A stretch of 64,000 bases of DNA from Hydrogenovibrio sp. JE_KL2 (GCF_009296185.1 NZ_WBJR01000001.1:682001-746000), one strand, 5' to 3'; counted from the stretch's first letter, positions 23,151-32,333 are shown. The notes: a model not told the origin generated them from the sequence alone. Translations and numbers: made by a program.

Positions 23151-23856
23151 TGCTTACCTGTTCACTTGTTTTTCCAAATCGTCGCTCTCTATTCGAAAAA
23201 GATCTAATCGCTAAATCAATGGATTTTTCATTAAAATCCGGCCATAACTCATCTGTAAAGTAAAACTCCGCATAAGCCATTTGCCAAATCAAAAAGTTAC
23301 TGATTCTTTGCTCCCCACCCGTTCTAATTAACAGATCAGGCTCACTTTGCCCCGCAAGAGAAAGCATTTCTGAAATATCTTCTTCTGTTAAATCATCAAT
23401 TGAACGGTTTGAATTTAACTTCTGCCAAGCTTTTACAGCCTGAAGAACATCCCATCTTCCACCGTAATTCGCAGCAATATTCAACTTTAACCCGGAATTA
23501 TTTTCAGTTAATTTTTCTGCCTCAACAATGTGTCTTTTTATTTCGTCGGAAAAAGGTGTTTGGTCACCGATTACTGTCAACTTAACATTATTCTTATGCA
23601 GCTTCCCAACTTCACTTTGAAGTGCTGTTAAGAAAAGCCCCATTAACTTTGAAACTTCGTCTTGTGGGCGTTTCCAATTTTCCGTGCTAAATGCAAACAG
23701 TGTTAAAGACTCAATACCCAGTTCGGCGCAATGGGAAACAACTTTTTTGACAGCCTTAAGCCCTTTTTGATGGCCGACAAAACGAGGCAAAAAACGTTTT
23801 TTTGCCCAGCGTCCATTTCCATCCATAATAATGGCTATATGTTTAGGCTGATTCAT
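23137..23856 (-). CDS. uppS: Undecaprenyl diphosphate synthase
   Basis: A 239-residue cis-prenyltransferase that builds the C55 lipid carrier for peptidoglycan and LPS. Catalytic Asp12 is in IIMDGNGRWAKKR, and the C-terminal DLLIRTGGEQRISNFLIWQ and ELWPDF motifs are present. Its end overlaps cdsA by 14 bp. In E. coli dxr separates frr from uppS; here there is only a terminator, so uppS probably begins a new transcript. Confidence 0.95.
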   Translation of the reverse strand: MNQPKHIAIIMDGNGRWAKKRFLPRFVGHQKGLKAVKKVVSHCAELGIESLTLFAFSTENWKRPQDEVSKLMGLFLTALQSEVGKLHKNNVKLTVIGDQTPFSDEIKRHIVEAEKLTENNSGLKLNIAANYGGRWDVLQAVKAWQKLNSNRSIDDLTEEDISEMLSLAGQSEPDLLIRTGGEQRISNFLIWQMAYAEFYFTDELWPDFNEKSIDLAIRSFSNRERRFGKTSEQVSNDSD

Positions 23857-23890
23857 GAGGGTAAATATTTAAATAAAATTTATGCTTTCA

Positions 23891-23925
23891 AATAAAACAA
23901 AACGGCCCACCATTTGGGTAGGCCG
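23891..23925 (-). terminator. Rho-independent terminator after frr
   Basis: On the minus strand CGGCC ... GGCCG closes a hairpin (23903-23925), with extra pairing in the CACC/GGGT part. It is followed by TTTTGTTTTATTT. It ends the pyrH-frr transcript and separates it from uppS. Confidence 0.8.
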
Positions 23926-23974
23926 ATTATACGACTAGCGAACCATTATGCCGTAAAAGCATTCTAAATTCAGC

Positions 23975-24532
23975 TTATATTTCCATGAGACTGGCTTCTT
24001 TTTCAGATAGAAGCTTGTCAATTTGAGAGATAAAGGAGTCTGTCGTTTTTTGAATATTCTCTTCAGCTCTTCTCAGCTCATCATCCGTAATTTCTTTATC
24101 TTTATTTAAGTCTTTCAAATCCGAATTAGCATCTCGTCTAACATTCCTAATAGCAACTCTTGCTGACTCAGCTTCTGTTCTTGCTAGACGAATAAACTCT
24201 TTACGTCTTTCCTCTGTTAGCGGTGGCATTGGAATTCTTAGCATGTGCCCATTGGAAACTGGGTTAACTCCTAGCTCTGACTGCATAATAGCTTTTTCAA
24301 TCGGCGCTACCATTGGCTGTTCCCATGGTTGAACCATTAAAGTTCTAGCATCCTCTATATTAATATTAGCCACCTGACTAATCGGGACTTCAGAACCATA
24401 ATATTCCACCATTACAGCATCTAAAATACTAGGATGAGCTCGCCCTGTACGAATTTTGGCAAAATTAGATTCTAGATTTTCAACAGATTTCGACATGCGC
24501 CCTTTTGCATCGTCATGAATCTCATTTATCAT
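23975..24532 (-). CDS. frr: Ribosome recycling factor
   Basis: A 185-residue RRF, exactly the usual size. With EF-G it splits post-termination ribosomes. The sequence covers the three-helix bundle with the family stretches FAKIRTGRAHPSIL, RTLMVQPWE, and VAIRNVRRDANSDLK. It follows pyrH by 18 bp and is followed by a terminator. Confidence 0.96.
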   Translation of the reverse strand: MINEIHDDAKGRMSKSVENLESNFAKIRTGRAHPSILDAVMVEYYGSEVPISQVANINIEDARTLMVQPWEQPMVAPIEKAIMQSELGVNPVSNGHMLRIPMPPLTEERRKEFIRLARTEAESARVAIRNVRRDANSDLKDLNKDKEITDDELRRAEENIQKTTDSFISQIDKLLSEKEASLMEI

Positions 24533-24550
24533 TTTTCTCTCCTTAAATTA

Positions 24551-25264
24551 TTATGGACGAACAAGAGTGCCTTCATCTTCACCCTTAACAATTCTGACTA
24601 CTGCGTCTTTTTTAAACATATCAAACACACGTATTGGCATATTGTGTTCTCTACAAAGAACAAAGGCTGCCATATCCATTACCTGCAAGTTTTTGGCAAT
24701 CACCTCATCAAATGAAAGTTCAGAATAACGTTCTGCACTGGAATCCTTCATCGGATCCGCTGTGTAAATGCCATCGACCTTTGTTGCTTTCATCACCAAC
24801 TGCGCACCTATTTCTATTCCTCTAAGAGCCGCTGCAGTATCTGTTGTAAAGAAAGGACTACCAGTCCCTGCAGCAAAAATAACCACTTTACCTTGTTTCA
24901 AATCCTTTTGTACCTGATTAGCATGAAAACCGTGACTAATACCCTCTATCGACATGGCAGAATACACAACCGCATCCATTCCCATATCTTCAACAACATC
25001 CCTTAAGGCTAATGCATTAATAACCGTTGCCATCATTCCCATTTGGTCGCCGGTTGTTCTAGCAATACCCGCTCCAGCAATTTGAGCACCACGGAAAATA
25101 TTGCCTCCACCAACAACAATACCTACTTCAACACCCAAGCCTTTGAGTGTTTTTACCTCTCCAACCACTTGACGCAATGTTGCTGCATCTAGGCCGAAGT
25201 CGCCTGGCCCCATCAGTGCTTCTCCACTAAACTTCAGCAACACTCTTGAATACTTCAATGACAT
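24551..25264 (-). CDS. pyrH: Uridylate kinase
   Basis: A 237-residue bacterial UMP kinase of the amino acid kinase fold, making UDP from UMP. Motifs include LLKFSGEALMG (start), VVGGGNIFRG, and FAAGTGSPFFTTDTAAALRG. I start at ATG 25264, preceded by GAGGG, rather than a TTG four codons earlier. It is first of a pyrH-frr pair; a strong terminator separates it from tsf upstream. Confidence 0.95.
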   Translation of the reverse strand: MSLKYSRVLLKFSGEALMGPGDFGLDAATLRQVVGEVKTLKGLGVEVGIVVGGGNIFRGAQIAGAGIARTTGDQMGMMATVINALALRDVVEDMGMDAVVYSAMSIEGISHGFHANQVQKDLKQGKVVIFAAGTGSPFFTTDTAAALRGIEIGAQLVMKATKVDGIYTADPMKDSSAERYSELSFDEVIAKNLQVMDMAAFVLCREHNMPIRVFDMFKKDAVVRIVKGEDEGTLVRP

Positions 25265-25350
25265 ACGCGCCCTCAACCAATTATTTTCTAAAAACTATTT
25301 TTAAAGTAACCCAAAACAACGGATCTAACTTAAAAATATCTTTTACATAT

Positions 25351-25394
25351 AAAAAAAGCCACAGCATGCACAAAATAAATATGCACGCTGTGAC
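25351..25394 (-). terminator. Rho-independent terminator after tsf
   Basis: On the minus strand a stem GTCACAGC / GCTGTGGC with an inner TGCA pairing (25358-25394) is followed by seven T. It ends the rpsB-tsf transcript before pyrH. Confidence 0.85.
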
Positions 25395-25407
25395 TTCAGA
25401 AAAAGAA

Positions 25408-26292
25408 TTAACCTTTTATTGCTGCTGCAGCTGCTGCAACTTCATCAGCGAAGTTTGTTTGTTCAATTTCAATACCTTCACCAACTTCCAAACGTACAAA
25501 AGATTTTACTTCTGCATTGTTTGATTTAAGAAGCTTCTCAACAGTTTGATCAGGATCTTTAACAAACGATTGTCCCAACAAGGTGATCTCTTCAAGATAC
25601 TTACGCATACGCCCTTCAATCATTTTTTCGATGATTTCCATTGGCTTACCAGAACTTTGCGCTTGTTCGATTTGGAAATTACGCTCTTTTTCAATCACTT
25701 CAGCATCAACATCATTCGCAGAAATGGCTGTCGGCTTAGAAGCAGCAACATGCATCGCTACATCACGAATTAGTGCATCACCACCACCTTCCATCGCAAC
25801 AACAACACCAATCTTTTCACCATGCTGATACTGACCGATTTGACCATTAGTTTCAATCAATTCAATACGACGCACACCCATGTTTTCACCAATCTTTGCA
25901 ATCAGTTCACGACGAGTTTCGTCAATTGATTTACCGCTAGACATTGTTTGCCCCATAAGCGCTTCTACATTTGTAGTGCCAGTGTTCAAAACAATTTTTG
26001 CGATTTCATCTGCAAAACCTTTAAACTCATCACCTTTTGCAACAAAGTCAGTTTCACAGTTTACTTCAACGATTGCAGCTTTCTTCTTGTCATCAGAAAT
26101 GGCTATCGCAATTACGCCTTCAGCAGCGATACGTCCAGCTTTTTTATCAGCACCAGCCATACCTTTCTTACGCAAATACTCAATTGCCGCATCCATATCT
26201 CCGTCAGTTTCAGACAGAGCTTTTTTACAATCCATCATTCCTGCGCTTGTAATTTCACGCAGCTCTTTTACCATAGAAGCTGTAACTGCCAT
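25408..26292 (-). CDS. tsf: Elongation factor Ts
   Basis: A 294-residue EF-Ts that recycles EF-Tu-GDP. The N-terminal UBA-like domain (MVKELREITSAGMMDCKKAL) is followed by the TDFVAK core motif (CETDFVAKGDEF). I start at ATG 26292 with GAGGA upstream; the frame is open five codons earlier. It follows rpsB after a hairpin that may reduce read-through. Confidence 0.96.
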   Translation of the reverse strand: MAVTASMVKELREITSAGMMDCKKALSETDGDMDAAIEYLRKKGMAGADKKAGRIAAEGVIAIAISDDKKKAAIVEVNCETDFVAKGDEFKGFADEIAKIVLNTGTTNVEALMGQTMSSGKSIDETRRELIAKIGENMGVRRIELIETNGQIGQYQHGEKIGVVVAMEGGGDALIRDVAMHVAASKPTAISANDVDAEVIEKERNFQIEQAQSSGKPMEIIEKMIEGRMRKYLEEITLLGQSFVKDPDQTVEKLLKSNNAEVKSFVRLEVGEGIEIEQTNFADEVAAAAAAIKG

Positions 26293-26308
26293 TCTTAATT
26301 TCCTCAAT

Positions 26309-26348
26309 ATTTAGATTTAAAAATAAGAAAGCCCAGCAAATGCCAGGC
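26309..26348 (-). terminator. Hairpin between rpsB and tsf, possible attenuator
   Basis: On the minus strand GCCTGGC ATTT GCTGGGC (26331-26348) folds into a 7-bp stem with two G-T pairs and a 4-nt loop. It is followed by TTTCTTATTTTT. It looks like a weak terminator inside the operon and would lower tsf relative to rpsB. Confidence 0.6.
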
Positions 26349-26368
26349 CTTGTAAAAGTGAGTCTGTA

Positions 26369-27109
26369 TTACTCTGCTGCTTCTGCTTTCTCTTCTACGA
26401 AGTCATCACCTTCAACCGCAGTTGTAATAGTTGATTTACCTTCGTTAATTGCATCTGCCGCCGCAGACAAATATAGAGAAACCGCTCTTACAGCGTCATC
26501 ATTCCCAGGAATCACATAGTCAATACCACTTGGGTCATTATTAGTATCAACAACACCAACTACAGGAATTCCCAAGTTTTTAGCTTCTTGAATAGCAATT
26601 TTTTCATTACCTGTATCAATAATGAAGATAGCGTCAGGCATTGCACGCATATCCTTGATACCACCTAGAGACAACTCAAGCTTTTCTTTTTGACGCGTAC
26701 GCATCAAAGCTTCTTTTTTGGTAATTTTTTCAAAAGTACCGTCTTGTTCTTGTGTTTCCAAGTCTTTTAAACGTTTAATTGATTGCTTGATGGTTTTAAA
26801 GTTTGTCAACATACCACCCAACCAACGGTGGTTTACATAAGGCATTCCACAACGTTGAGCTTCTTGAGCAACCAACTCACCGGCAGCTCTTTTTGTACCT
26901 ACGAAAAGAATATTTCCTTTTTTCGCAGCAACACCACCTAAAAAGTTCAAAGCATCGTTAAACAGTGGTAAAGTTTTTTCCAAGTTTACGATATGAATTT
27001 TGTTTCGAGCACCGAAAATGTACTCACCCATTTTTGGGTTCCAATAACGAGTTTGATGTCCAAAGTGAACACCCGCTTCAAGCATTTGGCGCATAGTAAC
27101 TTTTGCCAT
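26369..27109 (-). CDS. rpsB: 30S ribosomal protein uS2
   Basis: A 246-residue S2 protein of the small subunit. It starts [26 protein letters not shown] (only the motif [15 protein letters not shown] matters) and includes [13 protein letters not shown] and the [11 protein letters not shown] segment, followed by an acidic tail. It has a good promoter and a long leader. A ribosome site GGAG lies just before the ATG. It heads rpsB-tsf, as in nearly all bacteria. Confidence 0.97.
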   Translation of the reverse strand: MAKVTMRQMLEAGVHFGHQTRYWNPKMGEYIFGARNKIHIVNLEKTLPLFNDALNFLGGVAAKKGNILFVGTKRAAGELVAQEAQRCGMPYVNHRWLGGMLTNFKTIKQSIKRLKDLETQEQDGTFEKITKKEALMRTRQKEKLELSLGGIKDMRAMPDAIFIIDTGNEKIAIQEAKNLGIPVVGVVDTNNDPSGIDYVIPGNDDAVRAVSLYLSAAADAINEGKSTITTAVEGDDFVEEKAEAAE

Positions 27110-27277
27110 GATTTTTCTCCATTTCTTGGGTTAAGCCTCCGCATCTCCCATCATTCGAACCCTTTTAACAAAGCCGCATGGCTTGGCTTACCGCTATCAG
27201 GTAATTAAGGCACCCCAAATGATGTATTGGAAAGCGTGTGGTTTTTTCTGTTAAAATTGCCATCTAAGTTCGATGGG
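27110..27277 (-). promoter_or_regulatory. rpsB 5' leader, probable S2 autoregulatory region
   Basis: The predicted rpsB transcript begins near 27278, leaving a leader of about 168 nt. Two hairpins are visible on the minus strand: CCATC / GATGG with a 7-nt loop at the very 5' end (27260-27276), and AAGCC / GGCTT with a 4-nt loop (about 27173-27186). In E. coli S2 represses its own operon through a leader of similar length; that this leader binds S2 is inference from position and size. Confidence 0.6.
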
Positions 27278-27284
27278 CGGCGCA

Positions 27285-27313
27285 TTTATACCATAACGCC
27301 ACACTTATTTCAA
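27285..27313 (-). promoter_or_regulatory. rpsB promoter
   Basis: TTGAAA (27308-27313) and TATAAA (27285-27290) are 17 nt apart on the minus strand, with a TG one base before the -10 (extended -10). The start region is GC-rich (GCGCC), as in promoters under stringent control. Confidence 0.8.
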
Positions 27314-27433
27314 TTTAAACCTTGTAGTTTCATAAAAGATTAAAGCCACATGTCTTTTGTCATACGACAAACTCGACATCTCCTTTGAAAATCCCAATGA
27401 AATTTCAAGCTCCAAAATCATGGTTCCCGAATA
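27314..27433. other. Gap between rpsB promoter and map
   Basis: No gene is visible. A 6-bp inverted repeat TTTGTC / GACAAA with a 4-nt loop lies at 27356-27371. I found no convincing promoter for map on the plus strand. Confidence 0.4.
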
Positions 27434-28216
27434 ATGGCTATAAAGATAAAAACGCAGGAAGAAATAGAAAAACTTCGCGTAGCGGGAAAACTCGCTGCAG
27501 ACGTACTAGATATGCTGACACTTCATGTTGTCCCTGGAGTTTCAACAGGAGAACTTAACGAGATTGCTCATAACTACATGATCAACGAACAGCAAACCAT
27601 TCCTGCGACCTTAGGTTATCATGGCTTCCCAGCATCAAGTTGCATATCCATTAACCACGTCGTTTGCCATGGCATTCCTGATTACAATAAACGCCTTAAA
27701 AAAGGAGATATTGTCAATATCGACATCACAGTCATTAAAGACGGCTATCATGGAGATACAAGCATGATGTTTGAAGTAGGTGAAGTAAAACCCTATGCAA
27801 GTCGTTTATGTCGTGTTGCTAGAGAGTGCATGTGGCTAGGCATTGAACAGGTTAAACCTGAAGCGACACTCTACGATGTCGCTGCAGCCATAGAAGATCA
27901 TGCACACAAAAACAACTTTTCAGTTGTAAAAGAGTATTGTGGTCACGGCATCGGAGCAGACTTTCACGAAGAACCACAAGTTTTGCACTATAGAACACCT
28001 GAGTTAAAAAATATTGTACTTAAACCAGGAATGGTCTTTACAATTGAACCCATGATCAACCTAGGTAAATCAGATATTCGCCTCTTAGGCGATAACTGGA
28101 CGGTTGTCACAAAGGATAAAAAGCTATCCGCTCAGTGGGAACACACTATCCTGGTGACGGAAAGTGGCTATGAAGCATTTACACTCAGACAAAACGAAAC
28201 CCCCTTTCTTCCTTAA
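27434..28216 (+). CDS. map: Methionine aminopeptidase, type I
   Basis: A 260-residue type Ia enzyme that removes the initiator Met. The five metal ligands are in VNIDITVIKDGYHGDTS (two Asp), GHGIGADFHEEP (His), FTIEPMINLG (Glu) and WEHTILV (Glu). It is divergent from rpsB and is followed 23 bp later by glnD, the same arrangement as in E. coli. Confidence 0.96.
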   Translation: MAIKIKTQEEIEKLRVAGKLAADVLDMLTLHVVPGVSTGELNEIAHNYMINEQQTIPATLGYHGFPASSCISINHVVCHGIPDYNKRLKKGDIVNIDITVIKDGYHGDTSMMFEVGEVKPYASRLCRVARECMWLGIEQVKPEATLYDVAAAIEDHAHKNNFSVVKEYCGHGIGADFHEEPQVLHYRTPELKNIVLKPGMVFTIEPMINLGKSDIRLLGDNWTVVTKDKKLSAQWEHTILVTESGYEAFTLRQNETPFLP

Positions 28217-28239
28217 ACTTTAATGGACTAACTAGATAC

Positions 28240-30873
28240 ATGTCTGACAATCCCGTTCTGCCAAACTTCATCTCCAGCCTACAACATGATGCAAGAAAAA
28301 CTTCTCTACAAAACGGGAGAATGCTGTTGGAACACTTTAACCAACAGCAGTTTGAAAAGTTTGACAACAATGTCTCTATTGAATCCTTATTAAAGGAGCG
28401 AACATCTTTCGTTGATCAGCTCATTATCAAAATCTGGAACCATTTTCTACCGAAGGAAAACCAACAAGATGTCTCTTTAGTCGCCGTCGGTGGCTATGGA
28501 CGTAAAGAATTACAGCCCTTTTCTGATATCGATCTACTTATCCTTGGTGATAATTGCGACAAATTACAAGAACCCATATCCATTTTTATTACCTATCTAT
28601 GGGATTTAGGGTTCCATGTCGGACATTCTGTAAGAAGCATTGCCGAATGTATAGCGGATGCTAAAGAAGATGTATCAACAGCAACGAGCTTAATAGAGTC
28701 TCGCTGGCTTGCTGGAGACTATGAAACCTCACAAAAACTCCAAAAAATATGGCTCAATAAATCATTCTGGCCAAGCAAAGAGTTTTTTGAAGCAAAGCTT
28801 GAAGAACAACAAGCACGTCACAAACGTTACCTAGATACCTTCTATCAACTAGAACCAAACGTAAAAGAGAGTCCAGGCGGCTTACGTGACTTACATAGCA
28901 TTTTTTGGATTGCTAAAAGACATTTTGGCGCACACTCACTTCAAGGCTTGCTTGAACATGATTTCATTTCCCTACGAGAGTTTCAAGAGATTCACAAAGC
29001 TTACTGGTACCTAAATAAAATTCGTTTTGGCTTACACCGATTAAAAAAACGCCATGAAGACCGCTTGCTATTTGAATACCAACAACAACTGGCAGAATTA
29101 TTTGGCTTCCACGAAGAAGATATCAATAAAACCGTTGAGAGCTTCATGAAGCCTTACTATCAAAACGTTGGCACAATCGCTCGTTTAAATGAAATACTGA
29201 TTCAGCATTTTAAGGAAGAGATCTTTAAGCCAGAACACGAAGTCATTAAAACGATAAACCCTAGATTTCAGCTAATCGATAGTTATCTTGATGCGAAGCA
29301 AGACAACCTTTTTGATAAAAACCCAACAGCCCTTCTCGAAATTTTTATCATTCTAGAAAACTACAAACAATCCATACAGGGTATTCGTTCTAGGACAATA
29401 CGTTTAATTAGAAACAGTCTACATTTAATCAATAATGAGTTTCGTTCAGACCCTATCAACAAGGCGCTGTTTATCGAAATTTTTAGACAGCCAAAAGGCG
29501 TCTACACCTCATTAAAACGAATGTATGCTTATGGCATTTTAGGAGCTTATCTTCCTGTTTTCCAAAAAATATCAGGGTTAATGCAATTTAATATTTTTCA
29601 CGCTTATACAGTGGACGAGCACACATTACTGGTGATCCGAAATATTCGACGTTTCTTTTTGGAAGAACATGCATATGAGTTCCCTACAGCTTACCAAATC
29701 GCAAAAAACATTTGTAAGCCCGAAATACTTCTTTTATCTGGATTATTTCACGATATTGCCAAGGGGCGTGACGGTGCCCATGAAGAACTGGGAGCTATTG
29801 ATGCAAAAAACTTTAGCTTTAAACATAACCTGTCTGAAAAAGACACTGAACTCTTAAGTTGGCTTGTTCTCAAACACCTTGAGTTTTCCTATGTCGCGCA
29901 AAAGAAAGACTTATCAGATCCAGAAGTCATCAGTAAATTTGCAAAATTGGTAGGCTCACAAGAACAACTGGACTACTTATATCTTTTAACGTTAGCGGAT
30001 GTTCTTGCAACCTCAAAAGAGGTTTGGAGTGACTGGAAAAACCAACTCTTCCTGCAGTTATACCACAGCACAACACAGGCACTAGACAAGTCAACCGCCC
30101 TACCTAGAGACAAAACAAAACAAGCCATTTTGAATAAAGAGCGCGCGCGCGAGCTTTTACAAAAAAGAGCGCTAGACACCAGCGAATATCAGGAGTTTTG
30201 GGCTGCATTTGACAATACAGAATTCTTCAACCAGTTAACTTCAGCAGAAATATCAAGAATCACCAAACTGCTTTATAAAGCAGAAACAAAAGAAACCCTT
30301 GTTAACCTAGAAAGTAAAACTCAACGTGGTGCCACTGAGTTAATTATCTACATGCCTGACCGCAATTATCTCTTTGCACAGATCACAAATGTCATTGATA
30401 AATTAGGATTAAACATAGTAGAAGCGAAAATTTATTCCGGCACTAACAGACAAACGCTTGTCATCATCTATTTGCTGGACAGAGACAATCAGTATGTGGA
30501 AACTGAGGACGACTTACATCAGATCGCAGAAACGCTTCGCTATGAGTTGAGCCTATCCAATCCAACACCAAGAGTTCAAAAACCACAACCCAGAAGAATA
30601 CGTGTATTCGAGACCCCTACCGAAATACAACTAACTGAGGTAAATGACAAACTGGCAGAGTTGACCATCCACACTAAAGACATTCCAGGCTTGCTGGCAA
30701 AAATTGGGCTAGCGTTTAAACAATGTGAAATTAGAGTGCATGGCGCAAAAATCAACACTGTTGGTGAAAAAGCTGAAGATGTTTTTCTAATCAGCTCAAC
30801 AACCAACACCCAGATGAATGACGCCAGTTTTAAGGAAAATTTAACCGCAACCCTACTGGAACATATCGAATAA
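28240..30873 (+). CDS. glnD: Bifunctional uridylyltransferase / uridylyl-removing enzyme GlnD
   Basis: An 877-residue sensor of nitrogen status that adds UMP to PII at low glutamine and removes it at high glutamine. The nucleotidyltransferase motif GGYGRKELQPFSDIDLLI is at 84-101. The HD hydrolase domain is marked by LFHDIAKGRDGAHEE near residue 505. Two ACT domains fill the C-terminus (about 695-780 and 800-877). Full length and uninterrupted. No glnB is in the window. It converges with the VOC gene, with only 2 bp between the stops. Confidence 0.96.
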   Translation: MSDNPVLPNFISSLQHDARKTSLQNGRMLLEHFNQQQFEKFDNNVSIESLLKERTSFVDQLIIKIWNHFLPKENQQDVSLVAVGGYGRKELQPFSDIDLLILGDNCDKLQEPISIFITYLWDLGFHVGHSVRSIAECIADAKEDVSTATSLIESRWLAGDYETSQKLQKIWLNKSFWPSKEFFEAKLEEQQARHKRYLDTFYQLEPNVKESPGGLRDLHSIFWIAKRHFGAHSLQGLLEHDFISLREFQEIHKAYWYLNKIRFGLHRLKKRHEDRLLFEYQQQLAELFGFHEEDINKTVESFMKPYYQNVGTIARLNEILIQHFKEEIFKPEHEVIKTINPRFQLIDSYLDAKQDNLFDKNPTALLEIFIILENYKQSIQGIRSRTIRLIRNSLHLINNEFRSDPINKALFIEIFRQPKGVYTSLKRMYAYGILGAYLPVFQKISGLMQFNIFHAYTVDEHTLLVIRNIRRFFLEEHAYEFPTAYQIAKNICKPEILLLSGLFHDIAKGRDGAHEELGAIDAKNFSFKHNLSEKDTELLSWLVLKHLEFSYVAQKKDLSDPEVISKFAKLVGSQEQLDYLYLLTLADVLATSKEVWSDWKNQLFLQLYHSTTQALDKSTALPRDKTKQAILNKERARELLQKRALDTSEYQEFWAAFDNTEFFNQLTSAEISRITKLLYKAETKETLVNLESKTQRGATELIIYMPDRNYLFAQITNVIDKLGLNIVEAKIYSGTNRQTLVIIYLLDRDNQYVETEDDLHQIAETLRYELSLSNPTPRVQKPQPRRIRVFETPTEIQLTEVNDKLAELTIHTKDIPGLLAKIGLAFKQCEIRVHGAKINTVGEKAEDVFLISSTTNTQMNDASFKENLTATLLEHIE

Positions 30874-30875
30874 AT

Positions 30876-31256
30876 CTATAAATCGGGTACTTCGAAAAGT
30901 TCAAATGCATTATTGTCATCATCTCTGACAAAAAGAGCTCTCCTACCAGACCGGCTAGCGGTATAACGCACGCCACTTTCTTCAAGGCGCTTCTGAAACA
31001 CCTCAATATCATCAACTCTTAGTGCAAAATGGAAGTCTCTCCCGCCATGCTCAGGCCTTTCAACACCTAAGTTTGGGTTCTCCAATTGCATCAAATGCAG
31101 ACTTTGTCCCTGTGACAAATCCAACCAATAACCAGGAAACCCCAGATTTGGTCGCTCCAACACTTTGAGATCAAGTAGATTTTGATAAAACTCGAGAGAT
31201 GCTTCTGCATCTTTAACAAGAATACTGACGTGATCAAGTCCTAATATCCTAGACAT
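30876..31256 (-). CDS. VOC-superfamily (glyoxalase/dioxygenase-like) protein
   Basis: A 126-residue single-chain VOC protein with two beta-alpha-beta-beta-beta units. The first is at LGLDHVSILVKDAEASLEFYQNLLDLKV and the second at DFHFALRVDDIEVFQKRLEESGV (motifs quoted loosely). Likely metal ligands are His9, a His in LHLMQLE, His in FHFALRV and Glu in AFELFE. Substrate cannot be told; it could be glyoxalase I-like or a fosfomycin-resistance-like fold. It lies between glnD and dapD, which are adjacent in E. coli. Confidence 0.8.
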   Translation of the reverse strand: MSRILGLDHVSILVKDAEASLEFYQNLLDLKVLERPNLGFPGYWLDLSQGQSLHLMQLENPNLGVERPEHGGRDFHFALRVDDIEVFQKRLEESGVRYTASRSGRRALFVRDDDNNAFELFEVPDL

Positions 31257-31283
31257 TTAATACCCTTGAGATGAGAAAACTAT

Positions 31284-31311
31284 ATGACTCGACGGAAAAT
31301 CGCCGAGTCAT
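31284..31311. terminator. Hairpin between dapD and the VOC gene
   Basis: A perfect 8-bp stem ATGACTCG / CGAGTCAT with two more pairs inside. Neither side has a clean T tract (the minus strand has ATATAGTTTTCTC), so it is only a possible terminator for dapD. Confidence 0.45.
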
Positions 31312-31347
31312 TCGTGAGATTGAGGCAGGCAGCCAAAACCAAGAAGG

Positions 31348-32247
31348 TTAGCCGTTACTGTGAAGAACGCTGTTGAGGCCACTCCAAACTGTACCATCAG
31401 TCATAATTGCCTGAACTTGGCCCGTTTGGCTATGGCGACGGAAAAGCAACTTCGATTGACCTGACAGATCACGAGCGGAAACAATAGAACCATCAGGCAT
31501 CTTCACCTTAGTACCCGCAGTCAGATAAAGACCTGACTCAACAATACAATCATCTCCAAGAGAAATGCCTAATCCAGCGTTAGCACCTAACAGATTGCGT
31601 TGTCCCATAGAGATGACTTGTTTACCGCCGCCAGACAAAGTACCCATAATCGATGCACCACCGCCAATATCAGTATGATCACCGACTACAACACCTGCAG
31701 AAATTCGCCCTTCTACCATTGATTGTCCTAAGGTCCCTGCATTAAAGTTCACAAACCCTTCATGCATGATAGTTGTTCCTGGCGCTAAATGCGCTCCAAG
31801 TCGAACACGATCTGCATCTCCGATGCGAACACCTTCAGGGACAACATAATCCACCATACGTGGGAACTTATCAATAGAAGTAATCGTTAATTGAATCGGT
31901 TGATCCGCAATTGCTTCACGAAGATTTTCAACTTCGGATGGCAATACCGGCCCGGCACTAGTCCAAGCGACATTCGTCAAAAGTCCAAACACACCATCAA
32001 GATTAATTTCGTGCGGCTTATAAGCACACTCAGACAACAAATGAAGGCGTAAATAAGCATCTTCAGCTGACTTAGGCGCACTATCAACAGAATCAATTTC
32101 AACTGTTACAAAATCGGCTTTAATGATACCCGCTTGTAATGCTAAGCAATTACGAGCAATTTCTTTGTTAGAACGCGGAAACCATACATCCAAAGTCGCC
32201 CCAGTTTTAGCATCGCTATAGCGGTGTCCAATTCGCTTGATTGTCAT
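31348..32247 (-). CDS. dapD: 2,3,4,5-tetrahydropyridine-2,6-dicarboxylate N-succinyltransferase
   Basis: A 299-residue left-handed beta-helix acyltransferase of the lysine / meso-diaminopimelate pathway. Hexapeptide repeats run from about residue 140 to 260, including VRLGAHLAPGTTIMHEGFVNFNAG, GDHTDIGGGASIMG and GANAGLGISLGDDCIVE. The N-terminal half is unlike E. coli DapD (274 residues) and fits the longer subtype found in pseudomonads and actinobacteria. It works just before the DapC-DapE steps; dapE is 600 bp away on the other strand. Confidence 0.92.
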   Translation of the reverse strand: MTIKRIGHRYSDAKTGATLDVWFPRSNKEIARNCLALQAGIIKADFVTVEIDSVDSAPKSAEDAYLRLHLLSECAYKPHEINLDGVFGLLTNVAWTSAGPVLPSEVENLREAIADQPIQLTITSIDKFPRMVDYVVPEGVRIGDADRVRLGAHLAPGTTIMHEGFVNFNAGTLGQSMVEGRISAGVVVGDHTDIGGGASIMGTLSGGGKQVISMGQRNLLGANAGLGISLGDDCIVESGLYLTAGTKVKMPDGSIVSARDLSGQSKLLFRRHSQTGQVQAIMTDGTVWSGLNSVLHSNG

Positions 32248-32305
32248 ATATCTAGTCTCTTAAAAATCAAAAATACATAAGCCGGTAAGTATACCCTCTT
32301 GAGGA

Positions 32306-32333
32306 ATTAGATACAAAACTACATCAATGTAAA
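32306..32333 (-). promoter_or_regulatory. dapD promoter
   Basis: TTTACA (32328-32333) and TCTAAT (32306-32311), spaced 16 nt, each one mismatch from consensus on the minus strand. A pair of inverted 8-bp arms, TATAGGTT (32344-32351) and AACCTATA (32383-32390), lies just upstream in the divergent region; the second arm runs into TATAAT (32389-32394), a possible -10 for the plus-strand operon. Confidence 0.55.

Noticed and set aside
25408-26314. Long plus-strand open frames opposite tsf (up to 144 codons)
   Set aside because: They are antisense shadows of tsf with no family resemblance and no ribosome sites.
27140-27170. A tRNA T-arm-like string (GGTTCGAAT) in the rpsB leader
   Set aside because: No acceptor stem, D arm or anticodon arm can be drawn around it.
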